Shown: in pieces, positions 31,776 through 41,437 of the stretch
Layout: every line of letters starts with the position of its first letter
How positions within the stretch are numbered: the stretch's first letter is position 1
Source of the DNA: an uncultured Pelagibacteraceae bacterium
GTDB taxonomy: Bacteria > Pseudomonadota > Alphaproteobacteria > Pelagibacterales > Pelagibacteraceae
Assembly: GCA_902523515.1 (NCBI GenBank)
Contig: CABYZT010000002.1
Coordinates: forward strand, 62,001 to 126,000
DNA: 64,000 nucleotides
Direction: 5' to 3'
Translations under genes and position numbers: made by a program
The notes under the pieces: model-generated
Database searches by the model: none
What the model was told of the DNA's origin: nothing
Seen by the model: the letters and a program-made list of their open reading frames with translations, nothing else

Positions 31776-31825
31776 ATGGTATTTAAATATGTCGCAAACT
31801 ATCACTTAAGTTTAAAATATACAAT

Positions 31826-32281
31826 ATGATCACTATTGAAGAATTCAAAAAAAAACAGTCTGAAACCTCTAGATTGATTGGTTTAGATCTTGGTTCAAAA
31901 AGAATCGGTGTATCAATTTGTGATGAAAAACAGTCAATAGCCACACCTTTTAAAACAATCAATAAAACCAATAATGATGATCTAATCAACGAATTAAAAA
32001 AAATAATAGAGGAAAACAATATTAAAGGAATTATCATTGGATATCCAATTAACATGGATGGTTCATTAGGTCCTTCAGCTCAATCAGTAAGTGATATATC
32101 TAAAAATATAGACCAAAATATTGATGTAGAAGTTTGCTTATGGGATGAAAGACTTTCAACTGTGGGGGCATTTAATCTATCTAGTCAGCTTGATGTTAAT
32201 GTTTCTAAGCGTGAAAAAAACATAGATCAAAATGCAGCTGCATTTATTCTTCAAGGAGCTATAGATTATTTAAATAATTAA
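31826..32281 (+). CDS. ruvX: Holliday junction resolvase-like / pre-16S rRNA nuclease YqgF (RuvX)
   Basis: IGLDLGSKRIGVSICDE, IIGYPINMDGSLGP, WDERLSTVGA. Confidence 0.93.
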   Translation: MITIEEFKKKQSETSRLIGLDLGSKRIGVSICDEKQSIATPFKTINKTNNDDLINELKKIIEENNIKGIIIGYPINMDGSLGPSAQSVSDISKNIDQNIDVEVCLWDERLSTVGAFNLSSQLDVNVSKREKNIDQNAAAFILQGAIDYLNN

Positions 32282-32323
32282 TCCTTGCCATTTAGGGGCT
32301 TTATAGCTATAGAGTTAGTTTTA

Positions 32324-33265
32324 ATGGCAATTAAAACCAATAAAGCTATTAAAATTTCACAAAAACATCTGTTAGGTATCCAAGATTTATCAGTTAATGA
32401 TATTAATTATATCCTAGATGAGTCAGAAGCTTTCATAAAATTAAATCAGAGTAAAAATAAAAAAATTGATGTGTTAAGAGGTAAAACACAAATAAATTTA
32501 TTCTTTGAGCCATCAACTAGAACTCAAAGCTCATTTGAACTTGCTGGAAAAAGACTTGGTGCAGATGTTATGTCAATGAATATGGGTAACTCTGCAATTA
32601 AGAAAGGTGAAACTTTGATTGATACGGCAATGACCTTAAATGCTATGCATCCTGATATAATTGTGATCAGACATCAAGACTCTGGTGCATGTAATCTATT
32701 ATCTCAAAAAGTTAATTGTGTCGTATTAAATGCTGGTGATGGTAGACGCGAACACCCTACCCAAGCATTATTAGATGCATTAACAATTAGAAATCGAAAA
32801 AAAAAAATTCAAGGATTAAAAATAGCAATATGTGGAGATATACTTCATTCAAGAGTAGCTAGATCAAATATTTATCTTCTTACAATGTTAGGAGCTGAGG
32901 TTAATATAGTGGCTCCATCTAATCTGATGCCAAAAGAAATTGAAAAATTTGGCGTAAATACTTTTACTGATATGAAAAAGGGGCTCAAAGATTGTGATAT
33001 TGTGATGATGCTTAGATTACAAAATGAAAGGATGACAAGTTCATATCTTTCATCGAACAGAGAGTACTACGAATATTATGGATTAACACCAGATAAACTT
33101 GATCATGCAAAATCAGATGCTTTAATTATGCATCCTGGTCCAATGAATAGAGGAATTGAAATTGATACAAGATTAGCTGATGACATAAACAAGAGTGTAA
33201 TTAAGGAACAAGTTGAATTAGGTGTTGCTGTAAGAATGGCATGTTTAAAAATATTTTGTGAATAA
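32324..33265 (+). CDS. pyrB: Aspartate carbamoyltransferase catalytic subunit (ORF opens at 32285)
   Basis: [52 protein letters not shown]. Confidence 0.96.
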   Translation: MAIKTNKAIKISQKHLLGIQDLSVNDINYILDESEAFIKLNQSKNKKIDVLRGKTQINLFFEPSTRTQSSFELAGKRLGADVMSMNMGNSAIKKGETLIDTAMTLNAMHPDIIVIRHQDSGACNLLSQKVNCVVLNAGDGRREHPTQALLDALTIRNRKKKIQGLKIAICGDILHSRVARSNIYLLTMLGAEVNIVAPSNLMPKEIEKFGVNTFTDMKKGLKDCDIVMMLRLQNERMTSSYLSSNREYYEYYGLTPDKLDHAKSDALIMHPGPMNRGIEIDTRLADDINKSVIKEQVELGVAVRMACLKIFCE

Positions 33266-34552
33266 ATGAAAAAACAATACTTTATAAATGCAAACATTAT
33301 AGATCCTCATAATTCCATAAACGAAAATGGTGGATTAATAATTGGAGAAGACGGAAAGATAGAAGCAATAGGAAAAAAGGTAAATACAAACAATTTACCA
33401 ACTAGAGAAAAACCTACTGACTTAAAAGGTAAATATATATTTCCTGGTATAGTGGATATGAGAGTTTTTGTAGGCGAACCAGGATATGAATATAAAGAAA
33501 ATTTTAGGACTTTAAGTAATGCAGCATTATCTGGGGGAGTAACTTCCGTCGTAACCATGCCTAATACAGATCCAATTATAGATAATGTATCAATTGTAGA
33601 TTTTTTAAAAAGAAGAGGACGTGATAAGTCTAAAATAAATATCTTTCCTTGCGCTTCATTAACTCAAAACACTGACGGCACCAATATGACTGAATTTGGG
33701 TTACTAGCTAAAAAAGGAATTATTGCTTTTACTGACGGAGTAAAAACAATTCAAAATACCAGACTTATGTCTAGAATTATGAATTCAGCTAAAGATTTGG
33801 GATGTCTTATAATGCAACATGCTGAAGATTACGATTTATCTAAAAATGGCATGATTAATTCTGGTATTATTGCAACAAAACTAGGCTTATCAAGCATACC
33901 AGATATTGCTGAAAGAATTATAATTGAAAGAGATCTTACTCTCTTAGAAAAAACCAAATGTCGATATCATATATCTCAACTATCAGCAGGAAAATCTGTA
34001 GATATAATTAAAGAACGTAAACAAAACGTTAAATTTACTTGCGGTGTATCAATAAACAATCTTTCATTAAATGAAAATGATATTGGAGATTTTAGAACAT
34101 TTTTAAAATTATCACCTCCACTGAGAAGAGAAGAAGATCGAGAAGCTTTAGTTCAAGGATTAAAAGATAAAACTATTGATGTAATTGTCTCTGACCATAA
34201 ACCTGAAGATGAAGAGTCCAAAAGATTAACTTTTGCACAAGCTGCAACTGGTGCATCTGGTATAGAAACATTGTTATCCTTAAGTTTAGAATTATTTCAT
34301 AATGGATCTATAAAACTTGAAACTATAATTCAAGCTTTAACCTCTAACCCAGCAAAAATATTAAATATAAATAAAGGAAACCTGTCTATTGGTAATGATG
34401 CAGATTTTTGTATAGTAGATATCAATAAACCATGGATTGTAAAAAAAGAAAATTTAATCTCTAAATCTAAAAATACTTCAATTGAAGATAAGAAACTTCA
34501 AGGAAAAGTAACCAATACATTTGTAAAAGGTATAGAATTATTTAAAATATAA
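33266..34552 (+). CDS. pyrC: Dihydroorotase-like protein (PyrC family; HxH metal motif not conserved)
   Basis: GKYIFPGIVDMRVFVGEPGYEYKENF, SGGVTSVVTMPNTDP, SDHKPEDEESKRLTFAQAATGASGIETLL; adjacent to pyrB. Confidence 0.85.
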   Translation: MKKQYFINANIIDPHNSINENGGLIIGEDGKIEAIGKKVNTNNLPTREKPTDLKGKYIFPGIVDMRVFVGEPGYEYKENFRTLSNAALSGGVTSVVTMPNTDPIIDNVSIVDFLKRRGRDKSKINIFPCASLTQNTDGTNMTEFGLLAKKGIIAFTDGVKTIQNTRLMSRIMNSAKDLGCLIMQHAEDYDLSKNGMINSGIIATKLGLSSIPDIAERIIIERDLTLLEKTKCRYHISQLSAGKSVDIIKERKQNVKFTCGVSINNLSLNENDIGDFRTFLKLSPPLRREEDREALVQGLKDKTIDVIVSDHKPEDEESKRLTFAQAATGASGIETLLSLSLELFHNGSIKLETIIQALTSNPAKILNINKGNLSIGNDADFCIVDINKPWIVKKENLISKSKNTSIEDKKLQGKVTNTFVKGIELFKI

Positions 34553-34554
34553 AA

Positions 34555-35133
34555 ATGGAACTTTTTATAATAGGTATAATCTCATACCTAATGGGATCAA
34601 TTCCTTTTGGATTAATTTTAACCAAAGTATTTTTAAAAAAAGATATTAGAGAAATTGGTTCTGGTAATATTGGCGCAACAAATGCTTTAAGAACTGGTAA
34701 TAAGTTAATTGGTTATTCAACACTAATACTTGATGTGTTAAAGGCAGTAATACCTGTTTTATACATTAAAATTAATTTTCCCGATGCAGTATATATATCA
34801 GCTTTATGCGCTTTTATAGGTCATGTGTTTCCAGTATGGTTAAAATTTAAAGGTGGTAAAGGTGTAGCGACATATGTTGGGATACTTTTTTCTTTAAATA
34901 TTATTTTTGGTTTGGTGTTTGGTATTTGTTGGTTAATAATCTTTTTTATTTCTAAATATTCATCTTTATCTTCCTTGATAGGATCACTTTCTATACCGGT
35001 TTATATTTTATTTTTTGAGGGTTCAGAAAATGTATTTTTTTACGTAATAATGTTTATTTTAATATTTTTTACCCACAGAGAAAATATTAAACGCTTGAAA
35101 AATAAAGAAGAAACTAAGACAAAAATTTATTAA
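34555..35133 (+). CDS. plsY: Glycerol-3-phosphate acyltransferase PlsY
   Basis: YLMGSIPFGLIL, IREIGSGNIGATNALRTGNK, KFKGGKGVATYVG. Confidence 0.95.
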   Translation: MELFIIGIISYLMGSIPFGLILTKVFLKKDIREIGSGNIGATNALRTGNKLIGYSTLILDVLKAVIPVLYIKINFPDAVYISALCAFIGHVFPVWLKFKGGKGVATYVGILFSLNIIFGLVFGICWLIIFFISKYSSLSSLIGSLSIPVYILFFEGSENVFFYVIMFILIFFTHRENIKRLKNKEETKTKIY

Positions 35134-35142
35134 TTTGACTAT

Positions 35143-35170
35143 CAAACTCTTTTGAGTAGTTTGTTATTTT
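35143..35170 (+). terminator. Hairpin + T-rich tail between plsY and topA (possible attenuator/terminator)
   Basis: CAAACTCTtttgAG(t)AGTTTG followed by TTATTTT. Confidence 0.35.
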
Positions 35171-37756
35171 ATGAATCTAGTCATAGTTGAAAGCCCTGCT
35201 AAAGCGAAAACAATTAATAAGTATTTAGGTGATAACTATACCGTTTTAGCAAGCTATGGTCATATTAGAGATCTTCCTTCAAAAAATGGATCAGTTGATC
35301 CTGATCAAAATTTTAAAATGGAATGGGAAGTTGATAGCTTTTCAAAAAAATATTTAAAAGAAATTACTGATGCTGCAAAAGATTCTTCAAAAATAATTCT
35401 TGCTACTGACCCAGATCGTGAGGGTGAGGCAATAGCATGGCATGTAAAAGAGTATTTAAATGAAAAAAAACTTTTAAAGGATAAAGAAATTGAACGTGTG
35501 GTATTTAACGAAATAACAAAAAAAGCTGTCACACATGGCATTGAAAATCCAAGACAGATAGAGCCCTTATTAGTCGATGCATACATGGCTAGAAGAGCAC
35601 TAGATTATTTGGTAGGATTTAATATATCGCCAATACTTTGGACTAAACTACCTGGTTCAAAATCTGCAGGTAGAGTTCAATCTGTTGCATTGAAATTGAT
35701 CACTGAAAGAGAGCATGAAATTGAATTATTCAAGCCTGAAGAATTTTGGACATTAAGTATTAATTTTCAGGATAAAAACAAAAGCAACATTACAGCAAGT
35801 ATTTCTCAACTTGATGGAGAAAAAATTGAAAAATTTTCATTTAAAAATAAAGAAGAAATTGGGAAGGCAATTGATAATATTAGGAATAAAAAATTTAACA
35901 TAACTGATATTTCCTCAAAAGTTGTTAGCAGAAATCCCTCAGGACCCTTTACTACTTCAACACTTCAGCAAGTTGCCTCTGCTAGGTTAGGTTTTGGAGC
36001 ATCAAGAACAATGCAAATAGCACAAAAACTTTATCAAGGAATAGAAATTGAAGGAGATACAGTTGGGTTAATTACATATATGAGAACGGATGGAACTAAT
36101 TTGTCAGCTGATGCTGTAACTGATTTTAGAAATTTTATTAAAAAAGAATATGGTAACGAATACTTACCAGAAAACCCAAATAATTACTCAGGAAAAAAAG
36201 CAAAAAACGCTCAGGAAGCTCATGAAGCAATAAGACCAACTGATATTAATAGAAATCCAGACTCTATTAAAAAGTATTTAAGCTCTGACCAGCAAAAATT
36301 ATATTCTTTAATTTGGTCTAGAGCTCTATCGTCTCAAATGGAAACAGCAAAATTTGACAGAAATACAATAACAATTGAGTCTCAAGACGGTAAAACTATA
36401 TGTAAATCAAGTGGATCTGTTTTGAAATTTGATGGATTTTTAAAAGTTTATTCAAATCAGAGCAAAGATGATGATGAGCAAATTTTACCTGAGGTGTCAA
36501 AAGGACCAATTAATATAGAAGCTCTTATTGATGAACAACATTTTACCCAACCTCCCCCACGTTACTCTGAGGCGAGTTTGGTTAAAAAATTAGAAGAGTT
36601 AGGAATTGGAAGACCCTCAACTTATGCAAGTATTATTTCAACAATAGCAAATAGAGGTTATGCTGAAATAGTTAATAAAAGATTTTTTCCAACTGATAGA
36701 GGTAAATTAATTTCTGCGTTTTTAGAAAAACTATTTTCAAAGTATGTAGATTATAACTTTACAGCTGGACTAGAAGATCAGCTAGATGAAATAACTTCTG
36801 GAAAAGAGAGTTGGTTAAAAGTCTTAGAAATGTTTTGGAAAGATTTTAATAGTAATGTTTCAGAGGTAAAAGAAAAAAGAACTAGAGAGGTTTTAGATCT
36901 TTTAAATGAAAGTTTGGGAGCATTGATATTTGACACTGATAAAGAAGGAAAGATAGTTAGAAAATGTCAGTTATGTGACACAGGTTCCCTTAGTTTAAAA
37001 AATAGTTTTAGAGGAGGTGCATTTATTGGCTGTTCAAATTATCCTGAATGTAAATTTACAAGACCATTATCAAAAACTAAAGCAGCTGCTCAGTCACAAT
37101 TAGCAGAACCAAAATTTCTAGGAAAACATGAAAATGGGAATGATATTTTTTTAAAAAATGGGAGATTTGGTCCCTATCTTCAGTATGAGAAGGTTCTTGA
37201 AGAAAATATTAAAGAAGAAAAACCTAAAAAAAGAAAACAAACTAAAAAAAAGAAAACTGAAGTAAATGAACTATTGAAAAATGTGTCTATTCCAAAAGGT
37301 ATTGAATTAGAAAGTATTGATTTAGATAAAGCAAAATTTCTATGTTCATTACCTAAATCATTGGGTATCAATCCAGAAAATCAAAAAGAAATCACTTTGA
37401 ACACTGGTAGATTTGGACCATATCTAAAATGTGAAAATAAATCAGCTAGAATAGAAAATGTCGAAGAAATTTTTTCTATAGGTTTAAATAGAGCTATTAC
37501 ATTAATAGCTGAAGCAAAACCTGGGAGAATGTCTTCTTCTATCATAAAAGATTTGGGTGAACATCCTGAAGATAAAAAACCAGTCCGAATCATGAAAGGC
37601 CAATATGGACCATATATTAAATATAAATCTCTGAATGCAACAATACCAGAGGAAAAAGATCCAGTAGATTTAACAATGGAAGAGGCTCTTATACTAATTG
37701 AGAAAAGAAGAGAATACGATAGAAATAAAAAAACTAAAAAAAAGAAAAAAAAGTGA
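35171..37756 (+). CDS. topA: DNA topoisomerase I
   Basis: VIVESPAKAKTINKYLG, TDPDREGEAIAWH, GLITYMRTDGTNLS, C-terminal zinc-ribbon and repeat domains. Confidence 0.97.
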   Translation: MNLVIVESPAKAKTINKYLGDNYTVLASYGHIRDLPSKNGSVDPDQNFKMEWEVDSFSKKYLKEITDAAKDSSKIILATDPDREGEAIAWHVKEYLNEKKLLKDKEIERVVFNEITKKAVTHGIENPRQIEPLLVDAYMARRALDYLVGFNISPILWTKLPGSKSAGRVQSVALKLITEREHEIELFKPEEFWTLSINFQDKNKSNITASISQLDGEKIEKFSFKNKEEIGKAIDNIRNKKFNITDISSKVVSRNPSGPFTTSTLQQVASARLGFGASRTMQIAQKLYQGIEIEGDTVGLITYMRTDGTNLSADAVTDFRNFIKKEYGNEYLPENPNNYSGKKAKNAQEAHEAIRPTDINRNPDSIKKYLSSDQQKLYSLIWSRALSSQMETAKFDRNTITIESQDGKTICKSSGSVLKFDGFLKVYSNQSKDDDEQILPEVSKGPINIEALIDEQHFTQPPPRYSEASLVKKLEELGIGRPSTYASIISTIANRGYAEIVNKRFFPTDRGKLISAFLEKLFSKYVDYNFTAGLEDQLDEITSGKESWLKVLEMFWKDFNSNVSEVKEKRTREVLDLLNESLGALIFDTDKEGKIVRKCQLCDTGSLSLKNSFRGGAFIGCSNYPECKFTRPLSKTKAAAQSQLAEPKFLGKHENGNDIFLKNGRFGPYLQYEKVLEENIKEEKPKKRKQTKKKKTEVNELLKNVSIPKGIELESIDLDKAKFLCSLPKSLGINPENQKEITLNTGRFGPYLKCENKSARIENVEEIFSIGLNRAITLIAEAKPGRMSSSIIKDLGEHPEDKKPVRIMKGQYGPYIKYKSLNATIPEEKDPVDLTMEEALILIEKRREYDRNKKTKKKKKK

Positions 37757-38004
37757 AAAAAATATTGATAACTATAATAGTTTATTTGTTATCTTCTAGT
37801 GTTTCAATTGCTAAAGAAAATAATTGTTCGGGAATTAAAAAACTTTCAAAAAAATATCTAGAGTGTAAGGCTAAAAGTATTAAAGATAGTGCAAATAATG
37901 TAAATAATAAAATAAAAGAAGGTTCTGCTACCAAAACTGAACAAATAAAAGAAGGAACAAAAAATATTTTTAATAATATTAAAAATAAAATTACCAAAAA
38001 CTAA
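37753..38004 (+). CDS. Small putative exported protein, unknown function
   Basis: GTG start overlapping the topA stop; MKKILITIIVYLLSSSVSIA-like signal peptide, then a Lys/Asn-rich helical region with two Cys. Confidence 0.6.
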   Translation: MKKILITIIVYLLSSSVSIAKENNCSGIKKLSKKYLECKAKSIKDSANNVNNKIKEGSATKTEQIKEGTKNIFNNIKNKITKN

Positions 38005-38011
38005 ATTAAAT

Positions 38012-38473
38012 ATGAATTTTGAAAAAAAAATTGAAGAATTAAAAATTAAACTCCCAGAAGCTAAACCTCCTGTTGGATCGTATGTTGCAACAAAAATATC
38101 TGGAAATCTATTATTTATATCTGGTCAAATCTCAGTTGATGAAAATGGTGAGTTAATAAAAGGAAAAATTGGCAAAGATTTATCAGTAGAAGAAGGATAT
38201 AAAGCAGCAGAAAGATGTGGTTTAAATATTATATCGCAAGCAAAAGTAGCTTGCCATGGAGATCTTTCTAAAATTAAATCGTGTGTAAAATTAACAGGTT
38301 TTGTCAATTCAACTGATAACTTTACAGATCAACCAAAAATAATTAATGGAGCTTCTGATTTAATTGCTTCTGTTTTTGGTGAAGCAGGAATGCACACTAG
38401 AGCAGCAGTAAGTACAAATAGCTTACCACTTGGCGTGTCTGTTGAAGTTGATGCAATTTTTGAGTTAAATTAA
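38012..38473 (+). CDS. RidA/YjgF-YER057c-UK114 family protein
   Basis: KIEELKIKLPEAKPPVGSYVATKISGNLLFISGQIS...GVSVEVDAIFEL, long RidA subfamily. Confidence 0.88.
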   Translation: MNFEKKIEELKIKLPEAKPPVGSYVATKISGNLLFISGQISVDENGELIKGKIGKDLSVEEGYKAAERCGLNIISQAKVACHGDLSKIKSCVKLTGFVNSTDNFTDQPKIINGASDLIASVFGEAGMHTRAAVSTNSLPLGVSVEVDAIFELN

Positions 38474-38474
38474 A

Positions 38475-39773
38475 TTATCTTCCGATACCAAAATATTTAA
38501 AACCTAATTTTTTAATTTTATTTGGTGAATAAATATTTCTCATATCGTAAATAATAAGTTTTTTATTTTTTGAAAATTTTTTGAAATTAATTGATTTAAA
38601 ATCATTCCACTCTGTATGTATAATTACAATATCTGATCCTTTGATCGACTCTTGTATTGAATTAGAAAATTCAACATTTTTAAATTTTTTAAATTCTTTT
38701 TTTGATCCAGTAGGATCGTAATATTTAATTTTTGCACCTTTCTTGGATAAAAATGGGATTAATTTTAGGCTAGACGAGTCTCTCATATCATCAGTATTTG
38801 CTTTAAAAGTTACACCCAAAAAGGATACAACTTTATTTTTAATTTTATTATTTAAAATAAAACTAACTCTTTTGGATAATAAATCAGATCTTAAATCATT
38901 AGATCTGATAACGCTTTTTACGACTGATAAATTGGTTTTGTATTTATCAGCAGTTGAAACTAAAGCTTTGGTATCTTTTGGAAAACATGACCCACCGTAT
39001 GCAGGTCCAGCTCTTAAAAATCTGCTACCAATTCTTTTATCTAGTCCAATTCCTATTGAGATATCCTCAATATTTATATCGGTTTTTTCACATAAATTTG
39101 ATATTTCATTTATAAAGGTAATCTTTGTCGCTAAAAAAGCATTTGAAGCATATTTAATTAATTCAGCTGCTCTTCTTTTTGTAGAAAGAAATTTTGCACC
39201 TTTTGATATTAGTGGTGAATATAAACTTTTTAATATTCTCTGGGATTTACTATCATTTGATCCAACTACCACTCTATCTGGATAGATAAAATCTCTAATA
39301 GCCTCACCTTCCCTTAAAAATTCAGGATTAGATACTACTGAAAAAAATTTTTTATTTACTTTTTTAGATATAATTTTTTCAATCTCATCACCCGTTGTCA
39401 CGGGCACAGTCGATTTATTGATTATAATTTTAAATTTTTTAATAGATTTAGATATTTCTTTTGCAGCAGCATATACTTGGCTTAAATCAGCACTATTACT
39501 ATTTTTTTTGGTTGGTGTTCCTACACATATAAAAACAATATCTGATTTTTTCACAGACTCTTTTAAGTTTGTAGAAAAATTCAGTCTTTTATTTTTATAA
39601 TTTTTTAAAACTAACTCTTCTAAACCAGGTTCGTAAATAGGAACAATACCCTTTTTTAAATTGTTAATTTTTTTTAAATCTTTATCAACACATATGACAT
39701 CATTACCTAAATCAGAAAAACAAACGCCACTAACTAAACCAACATAGCCTGTGCCAATCATACATAATTTCAT
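38475..39773 (-). CDS. ugd: UDP-glucose 6-dehydrogenase (ORF opens at 39824)
   Basis: MKLCMIGTGYVGLVSGVCFSDLGNDVICVDKD, NPEFLREGEAIRDFIYPDRVVVG, GPAYGGSCFPKDTKAL. Confidence 0.95.
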   Translation of the reverse strand: MKLCMIGTGYVGLVSGVCFSDLGNDVICVDKDLKKINNLKKGIVPIYEPGLEELVLKNYKNKRLNFSTNLKESVKKSDIVFICVGTPTKKNSNSADLSQVYAAAKEISKSIKKFKIIINKSTVPVTTGDEIEKIISKKVNKKFFSVVSNPEFLREGEAIRDFIYPDRVVVGSNDSKSQRILKSLYSPLISKGAKFLSTKRRAAELIKYASNAFLATKITFINEISNLCEKTDINIEDISIGIGLDKRIGSRFLRAGPAYGGSCFPKDTKALVSTADKYKTNLSVVKSVIRSNDLRSDLLSKRVSFILNNKIKNKVVSFLGVTFKANTDDMRDSSSLKLIPFLSKKGAKIKYYDPTGSKKEFKKFKNVEFSNSIQESIKGSDIVIIHTEWNDFKSINFKKFSKNKKLIIYDMRNIYSPNKIKKLGFKYFGIGR

Positions 39774-40585
39774 ATTTTTCCTATTTCTTTTGAGGAGTTG
39801 ATATAGCCACTCATTGTTCCACAATCAAGATACTTACCTTCAAAATTATGAGCTATAAATTTTTCTTTATCATTAATTAATAGCTGTATTGCATCAGTGA
39901 TATGTATCTCTTTACCTTTACCAGGTTTAAGAGATTTTATTTTTTTAAAAATTGTACGCGGCAATATATATCTTCCAATAACAGCATTGTTAGATGGTGC
40001 TATTTTTACTGATGGTTTTTCAACTACACCATCTATAACATAATTTCTTTTATTTAATTTTTTATTAATTTTATATATTCCCCATCTTGAAACATAGTTT
40101 TTGTTTACTTTCATAGATGCCATAACTGAAGCTTGATATTTTTTATGAACTTTGATCATTGACTTGGAACAATTTTTTTTAATTATTAAATCATCTGGTA
40201 ACAACATTAAAAAATATTTATTTTTAATATATTTTTGTGTCTTAAGTACAGCATCACCTGTGCCCTTTGGAATATTTTGAAAAACGAACTTAATTTTTTT
40301 TTTATATTTTAGTATCTTTTTATATTCATTTATTATTCTAGAATCTTTCTTTTTTTTTATAATATTTTTATAAAACTGATCACTATAAAAATATTTTTTT
40401 ATCATTAATTTTTTAGTGGAGATGATAAATATTATCTCTTTAACACCTGCTTCAATACATTCATCAAGAATATATTCAATTCCTGGTCTTCCATTTATAG
40501 GTAGAAGCTCTTTAGCAAAAACACTTGTTAAAGGTAGTAACCGAGTTCCAAGTCCAGCTAAAGGAATAATTGCTTGTTTAATCAT
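39770..40585 (-). CDS. galU: UTP-glucose-1-phosphate uridylyltransferase
   Basis: QAIIPLAGLGTRLLPLTSVFAKELLPINGRPGIEYI, LPDDLI; ATGA overlap with ugd. Confidence 0.9.
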   Translation of the reverse strand: MIKQAIIPLAGLGTRLLPLTSVFAKELLPINGRPGIEYILDECIEAGVKEIIFIISTKKLMIKKYFYSDQFYKNIIKKKKDSRIINEYKKILKYKKKIKFVFQNIPKGTGDAVLKTQKYIKNKYFLMLLPDDLIIKKNCSKSMIKVHKKYQASVMASMKVNKNYVSRWGIYKINKKLNKRNYVIDGVVEKPSVKIAPSNNAVIGRYILPRTIFKKIKSLKPGKGKEIHITDAIQLLINDKEKFIAHNFEGKYLDCGTMSGYINSSKEIGKI

Positions 40586-40619
40586 TTAAATGTTTTACTT
40601 ATTAAATATTTTTATACAA

Positions 40620-41435
40620 ATGAAAATTTTATTAAACAATACGACATTATTTGAATCATTAAGGCCATTTAATGACCTGGGTTTTGTTCCTACTATGGGT
40701 GGAATACATAAAGGTCATTTATCACTAATAAATAAATCAAATAAACTTTGTAAAAAAACAATTGTAAGTATTTTTGTTAATCCAAAACAATTTAATAATA
40801 AAAAAGATTTAAAATCCTATCCACGAAATATCAATAAAGATTTAAAAATTCTTAAAAAAAGCAAAAAAGTTGATTTTGTTTATCTTCCTAAATTTAAAGA
40901 CATATACAAAGATAAAAAAAAATCAAAAATTACATTGCTAAAAAAAGATAAAATTTTGTGTGCTAAATTTAGAAAAGGTCATTTTGAAGGTGTTTTAGAT
41001 GTAATGAATAAACTAACTAAAATTGTAAAACCTAAGAAGATATTTATGGGAGAAAAAGATTTTCAACAACTATATTTGGTAAAAAAGGAATTGGAAAAAA
41101 AATATAAAACTAAGGTTATTCCTTGCAAAACAATTCGAGATAAGGATAATGTAGCTCTCTCATCAAGAAATCTTCTTTTAAATAAATCTAATTTAATTAT
41201 CGCAGCAAAGATTTATGAAACATTAGTAGATATTAAAAAAAATACTAAAAATAAGAAAAATATTCCAAGCTTTTTAAATCTTAAAAAAAAAGAATTAAAA
41301 AATAATTATAAAATTAAAATTGATTATTTAGAGCTAAGAAATATAAAAAACCTTAAACTTTCAAATACAAAAAACAATTCAAGATTGTTTATTGCTTATT
41401 ATTTAAAAAACGTCAGATTAATAGATAACCTATAA
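40620..41435 (+). CDS. panC: Pantothenate synthetase (ORF opens at 40590)
   Basis: LGFVPTMGGIHKGHLSLI, SIFVNPKQFN, MGEKDFQQLYLVKK, SSRNLLL. Confidence 0.94.
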   Translation: MKILLNNTTLFESLRPFNDLGFVPTMGGIHKGHLSLINKSNKLCKKTIVSIFVNPKQFNNKKDLKSYPRNINKDLKILKKSKKVDFVYLPKFKDIYKDKKKSKITLLKKDKILCAKFRKGHFEGVLDVMNKLTKIVKPKKIFMGEKDFQQLYLVKKELEKKYKTKVIPCKTIRDKDNVALSSRNLLLNKSNLIIAAKIYETLVDIKKNTKNKKNIPSFLNLKKKELKNNYKIKIDYLELRNIKNLKLSNTKNNSRLFIAYYLKNVRLIDNL

Positions 41436-41437
41436 TT

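Noticed and set aside
31783-32055. Minus-strand ORF of 90 aa opposite ruvX
   Set aside because: Antisense to a conserved gene and overlaps the gatC upstream region; no family signal.
38743-39285. Plus-strand ORF of 180 aa
   Set aside because: Fully antisense to well-supported ugd; no recognisable domain.
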